Of a stretch of 64,000 nucleotides of DNA, positions 41,386-52,295 are shown piece by piece. The stretch is from Diacronema lutheri (Eukaryota; Haptophyta; Pavlovophyceae; Pavlovales; Pavlovaceae), in the NCBI GenBank assembly GCA_019448385.1, contig JAGTXO010000031.1, positions 250,501-314,500 on the forward strand, in the 5' to 3' direction. Made by a program: the position numbers and the translations under genes. The notes beneath the pieces were generated by a model. That model made no database searches, was not told the origin of the DNA, and saw nothing but the letters and a program-made list of their open reading frames with translations. The first letter of the stretch is position 1. Each line of letters starts with the position of its first letter.

Positions 41386-44300
41386 TCAGGCGCCGGCCGT
41401 GCCCGCCTGCGGCTGCGGGCTCAATGGCCGTCGAATGATGCTCGCGCGGCGCACGGCCTGCTCGAGCGGCGTCAGGGAGGGCATGTCGGATGGCTTGACG
41501 CCCGCATCCATGTTGTACACGTTGGCGCGCGCGCGCCGCTCCGCCTCGCTGCCCGCCTCCACCTTGCGCGGCTGATGCGTGTGCTTCCACTCCTTGGCTT
41601 CCTGGATGCGCCGCTGGAGCCCCTCGCGCCCCTGCCCCGCCGCGGCCGCACGGCCGTCAAGGTTTGGCGCTGTGCGCGCGGGCACGACCATGCCCATGCT
41701 CTGCGCGACGTCGGACCACTTGAGCGCGCGCTCGTTGACGCGCAGCAGCCCAGTGTCGCCGCCCGCCTCTGCCGAGGCCTGCGCAAACGGATTGGACGAC
41801 CAAAAACCTCCACCGGCGCGCGCGCGCTCGAGCGCCTCTCCACCATCGCCGTGCGTCGACAAGCGCGTGCGCAGCGGGCGCTCGACGAGGCCATCAGGCA
41901 CCTCGATCTTGCCCTGCTCGATCAGCTGGCGCAGCTCCGCCTCGTCCACATCGCCCTTCTCGTATGACTTGCCATCGGGCAGAGTACCGCGCAATATGTA
42001 CCCGAGAAACCGTTGCAAACGGCGGAGCTCGCGGTCGGCGGGCGTCTCGGCGGCGGGCGGCGGGACGTACGCGGCGTCGTACACGTGCGACGAGACCGCC
42101 CAGCGCAGCCGCTCGAGGATGTCGTGGTCCTCCTGCGAGACGAGGAGCGGCGTCTGCGCGAGCTTCTCGCGCTGCGCTCGGCGCGCGCAGCGGCGGCGGC
42201 AAGGGGCGGCGTGTGCGCGGCGGCGGCGCGCGCGGCGGCGGCACGTGCGCACGCGCGAGTGCAGATGTGAGGCACGCGGGTCAGATGCAAAGGGGCGTTG
42301 AAGCTTACGTCCACGGCGCATCCCTGCGAGCGCAGCGCCCAATGGTAGCGCACCCGCCCGCCGAATCCGCGCGCCCAATCCGGCCACTGGGCGCCCAATC
42401 CGGCCGGCCATTGGGCGCCCAATCCGGCCATTGGGCGCCCAATCCGGCCATTGGGCGCCCAATCCGGCCATTGGGCGCCCAATCCGGCCATTGGGCGCCC
42501 AATCCGGCCATTGGGCGCCCAATCCGGCCATTGGGCGCCCAATCCGGCCATTGGGCGCCCAATCCGGCCACTGGGCGCCCAATCCGGCCACTGGGCGCCC
42601 AATCCGGCCACTGGGCGCCCAATCCGGCCACTGGGCGCCGAATCCGGCCCAGCGCGTGCGCGTGGGCGCGGACGCGCGCGGGTGCGCGCGGGCGATCGCG
42701 CGAGGGTCCAAACTTGGCGCAGCCGCGCATCACTGCACGCGCGTGCGCCGGGCCGCACCGCGCGCGTACCGACTCGCCGGGCTCGCGGAACGCGTTCGGG
42801 AAGCGCAGCTCGTAGTTACGCAGCGCTGCGCGCAGCTTCGTCGACTCTTGCTGCGCGGCGTGCACGGCGAGGCGCGACGTGACGACGAGGGACTCGAGCG
42901 CCTGCTGGCGGTGTATGAGCTCTTTCTGTTTCATCTCCTCGCGCTGCAGCGATGCCTCCGCCTCCTGCAGGACAAGCGAGTACCTGCGGACGGACGGACG
43001 GACGGACGGACGGACGGACGGACGGACGGGGGCGGCGCGCGGCGGCAGAGGATGGGCGCACGATGGCCGCGCCTGCGGCTCGGCGGCAGCAGCGCGGTGG
43101 CGGCGCGCGGCGGCGCGACGCGCGACGCGGCGCGCACTCGCTGATGTTCTCCTCGAGCATCACGGTCATCTCCTCCTGCTCGTGCAGCGCGCGGATCAGC
43201 TGCGAGCGCGAGCGCACCTCAACGCGCTTGTGCACCGCCAGGTCAAACCACGCGCGCACGATCCGCGAGACGAGGCCGCGGCTCAGCCGCTGCCGGAACG
43301 CCTTGGTCAACGCCTCGTGCGAGCGGCGGACGATCTTGCGGTCGACCGTGTGCAAAAACCACGCGCGAAACGGCAATTCGGATCGTCCTTTCATCAGCTC
43401 GATCCACCGCTCGAGCGCGACCAGCCGCAGCGCGCGCGCGCGCGAGACCCACGCGCGCAGCGCGTGCAGCGTGCGCGCGGCCATCCTGAGCAGCATGGCG
43501 GCGTGCATTCGCTCCACTTGCAGGAGCGCCGTCGTCACCTGCCGCCACGCGACGAGGTGAAGGCGCATGTGCACAACCTCCGACTCGCGCAGCGCGACGC
43601 GCTTGTTCGCGCGGAAGACGTAGCGCATCCCCGCGATCCGCGCGCGCCGCACCACCCGCTGCCAGCCGCTGAGAGACGCCTTGGCCAGGCGCCAGTCATA
43701 ATGGCGGCGTGCACGCAGCGTCTCGGCGAGTTCGCCGCGTGCGGGCACGTTGCCGCGCGTGTACGCGCGCCACGCGGTCGTGACGGTGAGCAGGATCGTG
43801 CGCGCCGCCGACTGCTCGATGCGCTCGAGCCGCTCGCCGATCCGGCGCGCGCGCAGCAACCACGCCGTCATCAAGTTTGTGCTTGTACGTAGGGCACGCC
43901 GGCGCCATGCGCCGAGCGCGTCCCGCGCGCGGCGGTAGCGCACGCGTGCGACGAAGCCGCGCGCGACGGCGCAGAGGAGCGTCGCGGCGCGGACTTGCGC
44001 CTTTTGCCGCTCGGTGAGCAGGTGCGTGTCGAGCGCGCCGAGCCGCTCGTTGATCGCGCCGAAGGAGTCCTGTAACAGGCGCTGCGTGTTGAGCGTGTAC
44101 TCGAGGTTCACGCTGCGCATCATGCGCTCCATCGCGTCGAGGCGCGCGCGCAGCGCGTCGACGACCATGCGCAGCTCGGCAATCGTCGCCGCGTCGCGCG
44201 TAGCGCGCTCCTCCGCGACCGACACGAACGACGCGGGCGCGGGAACGGGCGGCAGCTGCGCGGGCGCGCCCGACGGTCGCCGGCTGAGCGGCGTCGTTGT

Positions 44301-44888
44301 GGCCGAGCCGACGCCATCGGAGGGCGCGGGCCATTCGAGCGTGCGCTCGGCATGCCATGCTGCGTGCTGTCCGGTCACGCCGCTGGCGAGCGCGCCGCTG
44401 CGACGCGGCTGCGCGCCGTGCGCGGACGTCGTCGGCGCGCGCGCGAGCCGCTGCGGGGAAAGCCGCGTCGCCGCGCCGCGGCTGGGCGAGCCAGCGGCGG
44501 ACGAGCCCGCGTGCGCGATCGCGTGCAGGGTGTGCATCGACAGGCCACCGTTGAGGGGCGAGATCGCGCGCGGGCGCGCGAGCGAGTCGACCGCGGCCTC
44601 CGGCCGACGCGCGTCGCGCCCGTCCGACGTCGTCGGCCGGCGCTGCGCGTCAAAGTGCAGGAGCGGCGACTTGTCGAGCGCGACGGCAATGTGCTGCATC
44701 TGGCGGCGAAGAAACACTTCCTCGATTGATTGCGACTCGTAGTACGTCCGGCTCAGCGACGGCATCACGCGCCCCGGCTCCGCGCGCGCCCTCGATCGAG
44801 GGCGCGTCGAGTCGTGCGCCATCAGTCCCCGGGCTGGCGCGGCGGAAGAGAAACGGTCAAAAGGATGGAGGGGGGGCCCGCGCTCCAT
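41386..44888 (-). CDS. Sfi1-like (centrin-binding repeat) protein
   Basis: Exons 44888-43138, 42983-42770 and 42171-41386 join in phases 2 and 0 to give 916 residues; a possible 15-bp microexon (42323-42309) would add five. The N-terminal part is disordered and Ser/Pro-rich. Then, after a short coiled coil, come repeats spaced by about 35-45 residues each with a key Trp (ALGAWRRRAL, VTTAWRAYTR, SLSGWQRVVR, HLVAWRQVTT, ALRAWVSRAR, ALERWIELMK, RAWFLHTV, RAWFDLAV). This is the pattern of Sfi1 centrin-binding repeats. A coiled coil (EAEASLQREEMKQKEL) and a charged C-terminal domain follow. ATGs at 44888 and 44822 are both possible. A basal body or centrosomal scaffold role is likely. Confidence 0.72.
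42371..42654. repeat. 20-bp minisatellite, about 14 copies, in an Sfi1-like intron
   Basis: GCGCCCAATCCGGCCATTGG repeats every 20 bp. A run of ATTGG-type units is bordered by ACTGG-type units on both sides, and one unit near 42405 has a 4-bp insertion. The unit is close to its own inverse complement (CCAATCCGGCCATTGG). Confidence 0.92.
42987..43028. repeat. (CGGA)n microsatellite next to a 3' splice site
   Basis: About ten perfect CGGA units lie in the intron of the Sfi1-like gene directly before the acceptor. On the sense strand they read (TCCG)n and serve as the pyrimidine-rich tract before CGCAG. Confidence 0.9.
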
Positions 44889-45008
44889 TCTATTGGCCGC
44901 ACGTAGGCGCCGAGGGAGCTGCCCGGGCCAGCTCTGCGTGCGGGACGGCCGAGCCACGACCGTCCGCGTCGGGCGTCCGTCGGCGCGTCTCCGCTGCACG
45001 TCCCGTCG

Positions 45009-46574
45009 ATGGACCAGCCCGGCGCGCCGATCACGGCGGACGCGCGCACGCTCAGCATGCACTCGTCCAGCGCGGCCGCGCTCGGCGTCGTGGCGATCGA
45101 GAGCACGACCGTCCGCGCGCGCCGACGCTCATTCGCAGCACGGCTCCCCGAGCCCAATCGCTCCGACGTCTTCGATTTTGAAGCCGCGCCGGGCCGGCTG
45201 CGGAGGCCGACGACGCCAGTCCGTACGCAGGGCGCGGCGGAGCACGCCGTCGCGCGCCGCGACGCACGCGAGGCGCTGCGCGACGGCGCGCGCGCACCCA
45301 GCGCGCGCGACGACGGCGACGGCGATGGCGGCGACGGCAAGGGCGACAACGAAAGCGCTTGGCGCGGAATGTTGGCCGATGGCGCGAGCGGGCGCGTGTC
45401 CCGGGAGACCAGCCGGGTGAGCCTCGCACACGCGCCTGACGTGCCGGCGCCGCACGCGTGCGGCGCGCGGCATGGCGGCGCACAGCCTTACTCGCCGCCG
45501 AGCTGCGCGGTGCGGAGCGCATCCGCGGCGGCGCTCGACGGCGCGGCGGGCGTCTCGACCGCCGCGTCCGCCGCCGCGGCCTTGGCTGCCGACACGTCTG
45601 TTGCCTCGCTCCCGGATCACGGGCAGCGCCTGCAGGACGCTGACGCGCTCGGCGCGCTCGGCGCATGGCCCGATGGGCCCGAAGGCAGCGCACGCGGCGT
45701 CTCGGCCGCCGTGCGCCGCTTGCCCGCGCTGCCGCGCACGCCGCGCACGCCGCGCACAGCCGCGGCGCACATTGCGCGCGCGGCAGAGCGCGAGGAGGCG
45801 TTGCTTGTGGCAGCCATGGATGGCGGCCATCTCTTCCGCTTGCTCGAGTGGGCAAAGCCCGACGCATTGCACCGGCTCTGCGCGCATGCCGACCGCGCGG
45901 CCGCCGTGCACAACCTGCTCGCAGCCGAGCTCTCGCGTGGCCTGCCCGCCCTGCGGCACAGGCCCCGGCCCTTACCGCCACCTCCGCCGCCGCGCAAGCC
46001 GCCCGCCCGCCTGCGCGTCAAGACGCAGCGCGGCGGACGCACGCACGCGCCCGCGCCCGCGCCGGGCACCGCGCGCGCGGCGCGTTTTAATTGGCGCGCG
46101 CTCGACGAGATCGCCCACGGCGCATGGCCGAAGTCTGAGGCGCTCGGTGCGCTCGCCCAACCGCCAGGCGCCGACGGCGCGCGCGTGCGCGCGCTGCACC
46201 GCGAGCGCGCGCCGCATGCCGCGGCCACGTCGCCGCCGCCCGCTCGACTCGTCCGGCCGCCTCCCGGCCCGCGGCCGTCAGCAATGGCGTCCGCGCCGCG
46301 CGCCGTCGCGCTGCACGATTTGGCGCGCTCGGCGCTGCCGGCGCAGCCGCCGCCCGTGCGGCCGGGCAGGGGACGCGACGCGCTGCTGTGCGTCGGTGGC
46401 CATCCGACGGTCGTGCCGCGCCACGAGCCGCGCCGCAGCGCGAGCCCGTCGTCGGCCGACGACGGCGGCAGCGCGCCGTCCGCGGCGCGCAGCCTGCCAC
46501 CGCTCGAGTGGAGCCGGATTCGGAAGCAGGGGCGCACAGGCGCGCCTGCTCGTCCGGCGCAAGCCGCGACCTAG
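45009..46574 (+). CDS. Hypothetical low-complexity protein
   Basis: A 521-residue frame begins at an ATG 120 bp from the divergent Sfi1-like gene. Composition is Ala/Arg/Pro-rich. The only block with ordinary composition is about residues 265-310, EEALLVAAMDGGHLFRLLEW then AKPDALHRLCAHADRAAAVH, which looks helical. Pro-rich and Ser-rich segments follow. I recognise no family. The central helical block, the ATG and the tight spacing to both neighbours support a real gene, but undetected introns or a shorter protein remain possible. Confidence 0.5.
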   Translation: MDQPGAPITADARTLSMHSSSAAALGVVAIESTTVRARRRSFAARLPEPNRSDVFDFEAAPGRLRRPTTPVRTQGAAEHAVARRDAREALRDGARAPSARDDGDGDGGDGKGDNESAWRGMLADGASGRVSRETSRVSLAHAPDVPAPHACGARHGGAQPYSPPSCAVRSASAAALDGAAGVSTAASAAAALAADTSVASLPDHGQRLQDADALGALGAWPDGPEGSARGVSAAVRRLPALPRTPRTPRTAAAHIARAAEREEALLVAAMDGGHLFRLLEWAKPDALHRLCAHADRAAAVHNLLAAELSRGLPALRHRPRPLPPPPPPRKPPARLRVKTQRGGRTHAPAPAPGTARAARFNWRALDEIAHGAWPKSEALGALAQPPGADGARVRALHRERAPHAAATSPPPARLVRPPPGPRPSAMASAPRAVALHDLARSALPAQPPPVRPGRGRDALLCVGGHPTVVPRHEPRRSASPSSADDGGSAPSAARSLPPLEWSRIRKQGRTGAPARPAQAAT

Positions 46575-46609
46575 TGGCGTGCCAAGGGTTGACCACGAAA
46601 AGGTCATTT

Positions 46610-47708
46610 TCACGCCCGCATCCGAGTGCCTTCGGCCGAGCTGTCTGCGCGCCCTCGCCAGCGCGTGGGCGCGGACAGATCGGGCGACGAGTCACCAACT
46701 GCCCGAGGCTCTTTGAAGACCTCACGCAAGAGAAGCTGATTCGCCATTTCAAACGAGCCGAAGAACCAGAAGCCCCCAAACGAGATCCAGAGCACGCGCG
46801 GCGCGACGCCGGCGAAGAGCCGCCTCGGCCCTTCTTCGCGCCAAATCCTTCGAATCATCACGTGCACACCCGTCTGCGCGTTTCGCGGTCGGGAGCGTGG
46901 GGCGTGAGCGCACGCGCACGCGCGCGCAAAAGCCCGTGGCGCGGCAGCCAGCGCGCACCGAGTGGTCCTGGCTGAGCATGATCCGCGTCTTGGCGACGTC
47001 GAGCGGCGTGGTGATCGCCGCCGCGACCGCGCCGGCGGCCGAGCCGGCGAGCGCCGCCTCGACGGCCGTCGGCTGCCTGCGCGCGCGCTCGGCGTACGAC
47101 TGTCTCAAGCTCTCGTACAGCGGGAACTGGATGAGCGCGAACGGGATGTCGCGCGCGAGCGTGGACGCGTACCCGCGGAACAGCCCGCGCACGCCGCTCG
47201 CCGCGACAATGTCCCGCACCGCGGCGGGCGAGCTCGCGTGCCGGCCCGCTTGCATCCGCTGCTTCACGAGCTCGGTGGGCACGCGCACGACGGACTCAAC
47301 GACCTCGCCGACGATCGCTGCGGCCATGTGCACGGCCGCATCCGGCGCACCGGGCAGCGCGCCGCTGAGCTCCGTCTTGGCGAGCGTGTACGCGCCGAAG
47401 AAGAGCGCCGCGGCGGGCGCCGAGCCCGCGACGACCGCCACGACGCCCTTCTCGAGGTGGCGGAAGCCGCCGGCCTTGCGAAAGCCCTCGGCGGCCTGCA
47501 GTCGCGTCTTAAGCGTGTCGATGGGGAAGAAGATGCAGTCGGTGGACGTGCCCGCCACGGAGCCGGCGATGAGCGACGATGCAAATTGCCTCCGGTTTAG
47601 ATCCGTGGACATGGCCAGGACCTGGCTCGACCTCTGCGTCGCGCGCTGCGGCGGGGCCGCAGGCAGGCACCCACCGCGCGCGGTCAGCCTACGCGACCCG
47701 CGGCGCAT
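46610..47708 (-). CDS. Mitochondrial S-adenosylmethionine carrier (SLC25A26-like)
   Basis: Exons 47708-46959 and 46873-46610 join in phase 0 across an 85-bp intron to give 337 residues. The three mitochondrial carrier signatures are FPIDTLKTRLQ, VPTELVKQRMQ and TPLDVAKTRI. TDCIFFPIDTLKTRLQAAEG and RDIPFALIQFPLYE, with the C-terminal RRLFAGVAPRVLWISFGGF, favour the SAM carrier subfamily, which imports SAM into mitochondria (and plastids in plants). The first 32 residues are basic and may be a presequence; a start at 47612 (MSTDLNRRQFAS) would match animal homologues better. The C-terminal 40 residues are extra. Confidence 0.85.
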
Positions 47709-47903
47709 GGCGCGGGGCTTGAGGCGCGCGGGTGGGCGGACGGCTCACAGTTCAGGAGCGTGCCCCCATGGGAGCAATCGACGTTCATGAATTCAGAATT
47801 CCCCTAGTTCAGTACTCACGCCGACGGCAGTGTGGCTGTGTGGACAGTGCGATGTGTGCACACACATTGACCAGGAAGAGAACGACGGGCGAGCGTCACT
47901 CAC
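47709..47903. other. Intergenic spacer with CACT repeats
   Basis: This 195-bp gap lies between two leftward genes. It contains a short (CACT)n run near 47898 and an AT-richer patch near 47790. No RNA gene is visible. Confidence 0.4.
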
Positions 47904-50900
47904 TCACTCACTCACGCGCGGTCGTTCTTTCCGCCGGTAGACGAGCACCATGTCCTCCGACGCGTTGCGCCACACGAGCAGCCGCGCCGAGTACAGGTCA
48001 GTGTCAGGGTGCAGCACCTTGTCGTTGCACGTCACCTCAATGTGCTCCTCCCACGCCACGTCGGACGCGCGCGCATCCACGCCGTCGATCACGAGCGGCG
48101 TCGACAGGTTCTGCGCGACGTACCGGACCACTTGCCGGACGCGCAGAATCCGGAGCGCCTCCAGTCGGCTCGAGCCGTCGATGAGGGTCGGCAAAGAGCG
48201 GGAGGAGTCGGGCATGACGAAGAAGGGCACCTTCGCCTTCTCGCGCGTGAAGTACCGGTTGGCAAAGAGCGCCTCTGACACCCAGTGCGGCACCTGGCAG
48301 CAGCGCGGGGCGCGTTGCGTTTTGCGCGGGGCGTGCGCGGGCGGCGGGTGACGGTCGGCGCTGCGAGGGGGGGGGGGAGGGGGGACGGGGGACGGGAAAC
48401 GGGGTGGAAGGGGACGGGGGACAGGGGACGAGGGACGGGGGGCGGGAAACGGGAAACGGGGTGGGAGGGGACGGGGGACGGGGGACGAGGGACGGGGGGC
48501 GGGGGACGGGGAACGGGGTGGGAGGGGACGGGGGACGGGGGACGGGGGACGAGGGACGGGGGGCGGGGGACGGGAAACGGGGTCGGAGGGGACGGGGGAC
48601 GGGGGACGAGGGACGGGGGGCGGGGGACGGGAAACGGGGTCGGAGGGGACGGGGGACAGGGACGCGAGCAGGCGTGCCGAGGGCCAGGCGGCGGCCGCTG
48701 AGCAGACGCGAGGGCAGCGGCGGGCGTTCGGGCGCGCGTACCTTGTGCTCGGGCACGTTGCGCAGCTCTCCGACCGTTGCGCGCACACTGACCCTGCCAC
48801 CGTCACTGATTGTGACAGTCACGCTCTGTGACGGCAAGGGAGTGGGATGGGCACGGGGGTTGAGCGCGATGCGACGCAGTGGCAGGAGAGCGCGCGGACA
48901 GAGGCGCGCGCAGCATGTCCGCCCTCCCACCCTCTGCCCCCCCCCCCCCCCCCCCCCCTTGCCCCCCTTTGCCCCCATGCCCGCGTGCCGCCGTGCCCGC
49001 CTCACGTTTGGTGGCGCCTCGAGCGGCACGATGGGGACCACCGCCTTTGCCCCGCCAGGCCCATTCGCCTGACGGCCGTCTCGCGGCTCGACGCGTCGGT
49101 GCTTCTCGACCCAGCGCGCGAAGAGCGTCGTGAGCATGTTCCAGCCCATGTTGACCGTTGAGTCCTCCGCAACGTTGTGAGTGATACCCACGTCACTTGC
49201 GTACAGCTGGGCGCGCGCGGAAAAAACGCGCGCGCGCCAATGCGCCGCGCGCGCGCGTGGCACGAGTCGGGTCACGGGCGCGCGCGGGCGCGCGGCGGCG
49301 GCGGCAGCAGCAGCATGGCGGCAGCAGCAGCATGGCGGCGGCAGCATGGGGCAGCAGCATGGCGGCAGCAGCAGCATGGCGGCAGCAGCTTGGCGGCAGC
49401 AGCATGGCGGCAGCAGCATGGCGGCAGCACCAAGGCCTGGCGACGCAGGCGTGCGCATGTGCACGCGCGTGCCGCGCGCGCACGCGCGCCGGCGCTCGGG
49501 TTCGCGCACGCGCCCGCCGCCCGCCCGCCGGCTGGTGCTGCGCGCACAAGTCCCGCGAAGGCGTTCCTCTCATCGAGGCAGATCGTCAGATCGCCCGCGC
49601 GCGTGTCGACGCTGAACCACGTCGGCACCGCGCGCTCGACGTGCAGCTCGGCGAGCGCAGAGTCAAGGCTGCGCCCATTTTCAAACTCGCGGACCACCGT
49701 ACAGCGCATCACGTCCCACAGGACGACACGCTGCGTGGTGTCTCGCGTTAGAACGCGCACCTTGTCCGTGAGGACGGCGTGCGCCTGCACGGCGGGCGCG
49801 CCCGCGATCAGCGCGAGCGGCTCAGCCTCGAGCGCGGCGCTCTCTGCCGACGCGCGGCGGCGGCGCGCGCCCGCGCTGCCCGCACGCGCGCCCGCGCCGC
49901 GCGCCGCGCCGCCGTGGCCGTTGGGCCCAGCAATGGCGGCGACATGGTCTGCGTCGCTCGGCGCAATGGGCGCGCGACCCATTGGGCCCTCGCCGCCGCT
50001 CTCCGCCACCGCCGCCGGGTGCGCCGCGCCGCGCTCGAGCGCGGCGGGCACGCCGCTCACCGCCCAGCAGCGCACGTCCGACATCGTGGTCGCACACCAC
50101 AACTGCGCGCCGCGCGCGTCGACGGCGAGGCGGACGACGGGCGCGGCCTCGTTCGCGACGAGCAGGGAGCTCCACGTGCGCAACGAAGTTGCATACACCG
50201 CGCCGTCGCGCCCCGCCGAGTAGAGCACATCCCAGCCAGGCGCGGCCTCGAGCGCCCAAACAGCGTCGGCATGCAACCGGCAAGTCCGGACACATCGTTG
50301 CATCCCCACGTCCCACAGCCGGATCGTGCGGTCGGAGGAGGCGGAGATGACGTGCCGGCCATCCGCGTCGATCACGAGCGCGCGCACCACGTCCGTGTGC
50401 CCCGCCAACTTGCCCTGTTTACGCCCCGTCCGCGCATCCCACAGCCTCACGTCCGGCTCGACCGAGCCCGAGACGACGAATGTGCCCGCCGCGTTGATCG
50501 CGACGGAGTACACCGAGTCCTTGTGGCCCGCGGCGACGATCGGCGCCGCGCCGCCCTCAACGCCCGACCACTCCCCCACACCCGCGCCCGCCGAGCCGCA
50601 CGCGCCGCCGCCGCCGGCCGAGCCGCCGCCGCCGCCGGGCAGCCCGCCGCTCGCCGCGACGTGCCGCAGCGTGTCGAGCTTGTAGATGTGGATCATCTTG
50701 TCGAGCGAGGCGGAGACGACGAGGCCTGCGGCGGGCGCGTACGCCAGCGCCTTGACGTAGTCTGTGTGCGTGTGCAGCGTCGCGCGCGGCGCGGCGCCGG
50801 CCGCGGCGGTCTCGACTGACCAGAGCTTGATCGTGTTGTCGGACGACGCCGACACGAGCAGGCCGTGCTCGGGCGCGACGACGAGCGCGTTCACCCAGTC

Positions 50901-51158
50901 GGAATGGTCATCGTACGTCGCGACACACGGCAGCTCACGAACCGGCCGGCGCGCCGGCGGCGCGCCGCCGTCGAGCGCGCTCACGTCCCATCGGCGCACC
51001 TTCGCGTCGCGCCCGCCGGTGAACAGGCTGCTCGCGCCCGCCCACGCGGCCTGGCCGGACAAGTTGGCGGTGAGCGCGAGCGCGTTCACACCAAACTTGT
51101 GCCGCCCGCCTTCGCCGGGCAGCGCGAGCGTGTACGACACGCGCGGCTTGGGCTGCAT
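47904..51158 (-). CDS. WDR48: WDR48/UAF1-like WD40 protein
   Basis: Exons 51158-49548, 49206-49006, 48825-48742 and 48293-47904 join in phase 0 to give 761 residues. Seven or eight WD40 blades start with FTGGRDAKVRRWDV, then HSDWVNALVV, SASSDNTIKLW, HTDYVKALAYAP, HKDSVYSVAINAAGTFVVSG, GHTDVVRALVIDADGRHVIS and RTIRLWDVGMQRCV. The ancillary region PTWFSVDTRAGDLTICLDER continues across splice 1 into LYASDVG. The C-terminal SUMO-like domain (VPFFVMPDS, HIEVTCNDKVLHPDTDLYSA, VYRRKERP) is diagnostic. WDR48 activates ubiquitin-specific proteases such as USP1, USP12 and USP46. Introns 1 and 3 hold minisatellites. The gene is divergent from CSTPP1 over 83 bp. Confidence 0.93.
48366..48660. repeat. Purine-rich minisatellite in WDR48 intron 3
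   Basis: Degenerate units of GGGGGACGGGGGACGAGGGA and GGGAAACGGGGT(G/C)GGAGG recur across about 300 bp after a poly-G run. On the sense strand this is a C/T-rich tract between donor 48741 and acceptor 48294. Confidence 0.85.
49305..49435. repeat. CAG/CATGG repeat in WDR48 intron 1
   Basis: GGCGGCAGCAGCATGG-type units of 12-18 bp recur with irregular length across about 130 bp, inside the 341-bp intron 49547-49207. Confidence 0.85.
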
Positions 51159-51241
51159 CTGGGCCGCCCGCGCGCGCGCCGCGGCCCGCTCCAGCGACGC
51201 CAGCCACGCCCTTTTAAAGGGCAAGCGGTGGCGGGAGGCAT
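51159..51241. promoter_or_regulatory. 83-bp bidirectional promoter with TTTTAAA motif
   Basis: This divergent spacer between WDR48 and CSTPP1 contains the near-palindrome GCCCTTTTAAAGGGC at 51208-51222. Similar T-run/A-run tracts occur upstream of RPS16 and of the CUE/WW gene, so it may be a shared core element. Confidence 0.5.
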
Positions 51242-52117
51242 ATGGGTATGCCCGCCTTTGACGGCGAGTTCTACCTGCAGCGGCACGAGATCCACGCCTA
51301 CCTGAGCGACGTGGTGGCACAGCTGATCGCCGAGCGCCACGAGCGACCCATCGAAGCGGTTGCCGCCTACTTTGAGCGCGCGCTCGCGGGCACGCACGTG
51401 CTGCACCGCGAGTTTGCTTTCGTCGCCGCGACGCCGCACAACCGCCGCTCCTTCTGCCGGCTGCTCGCGCAGGCGCTACGTCCGCTCGACGCGCACACGC
51501 GCGTGACGGCTGACGAGTTGTGCGATCTCGCCCGCCTGCTATGCGAGGATTTGCCCGTCGACGTCGCGCGCGACGCCTGCGCGCGCGCGCACGCCACGGA
51601 GGGCCGGCCGCGCGCAGCCGAGCCACTTCCGCTCTCCACCGCGCTCCTCGCGCTGTGTACGCAGCTCACGTACGCCGACTTTGTCACGCGAGCGCTCGAG
51701 GTGTTCCGCGCATGCGACACGCGCGCCAACGGCATCGTCAACCGCACCGTCGTCTGCCTGACGCTCAGGCAAATGATGGCGGCCCACTCGTGGACCTTGG
51801 TCGTGCCGGCGCCGCGCGTGCTCGATGAGCTGCTCGCCGACGTGCGCGCGCCGGGCGCGCTCGCGCACACGGCTGATGAGCGCGGCTCCAGCGCTGGCGC
51901 GCCGGGCGAGTGGACCGCCGCCGAATTTGAAACGCGGCTCTTTGGCGCGTGCATGGCGCACATGAACGAGGCGCTCGCGCTCGCGCTACCGGGCGGCGCG
52001 GGTGGCGGTGGTGCAGCGGACGAGGAAGCGGACGCGCTGCGCAGGCGCAAGGCCGAAATTCGCGCGCGCTGGGCACGCCGGCGCTCAGCGGGCACGAACA
52101 CGCTCGCGTTCAGATGA
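51242..52117 (+). CDS. CSTPP1: CSTPP1 (C11orf49)-like tubulin polyglutamylase complex regulator
   Basis: One exon encodes 291 residues. FYLQRHEIHAYLSDVVAQLI, AAYFERALAGTHVLHREFAF and VAATPHNRRSFCRLLAQAL match the conserved N-terminal half of the animal CSTPP1 family, including the invariant GTH and ATPHNR motifs. A middle segment (TYADFVTRALEVFRACDTRA) also fits, and the C-terminus is charged. In animals the protein sits at centriolar satellites and supports tubulin polyglutamylation, so its presence argues for a ciliated or flagellated cell. Promoter sharing with WDR48 gives no functional link by itself. Confidence 0.82.
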   Translation: MGMPAFDGEFYLQRHEIHAYLSDVVAQLIAERHERPIEAVAAYFERALAGTHVLHREFAFVAATPHNRRSFCRLLAQALRPLDAHTRVTADELCDLARLLCEDLPVDVARDACARAHATEGRPRAAEPLPLSTALLALCTQLTYADFVTRALEVFRACDTRANGIVNRTVVCLTLRQMMAAHSWTLVVPAPRVLDELLADVRAPGALAHTADERGSSAGAPGEWTAAEFETRLFGACMAHMNEALALALPGGAGGGGAADEEADALRRRKAEIRARWARRRSAGTNTLAFR

Positions 52118-52295
52118 CGGTTCGTCGAGGTTGGCGCATACGTCAGGGCTGCGTGGTTCATTCAGAAGGACCCGACGACCCATACCCCAATATCCCCATG
52201 ATCTGCCAGCAGCCATCGCACCACGGCGCATGCGGCCTTATGCAGTGACTTGCCGTCCTCGCCGCCATGCTCGCGTTCAATTCCTCGCATTCGAC
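52118..52295. other. Convergent 3' intergenic region
   Basis: This 178-bp spacer lies between the stop codons of CSTPP1 and the oxidoreductase. I see no gene or obvious signal. Confidence 0.4.

Noticed and set aside
42305-42934. Repeated WAPNGRIGRPMAGLGAQWPD-type peptide frame
   Set aside because: It is translation of the 20-bp intronic minisatellite; the real exon ends at 42770 with a GTACGC donor.
49181-49751. Poly-Gln/Met-rich frame over the CAG-type repeat
   Set aside because: The block lies in WDR48 intron 1 on the opposite strand, and flanking WDR48 exons join in phase across it.
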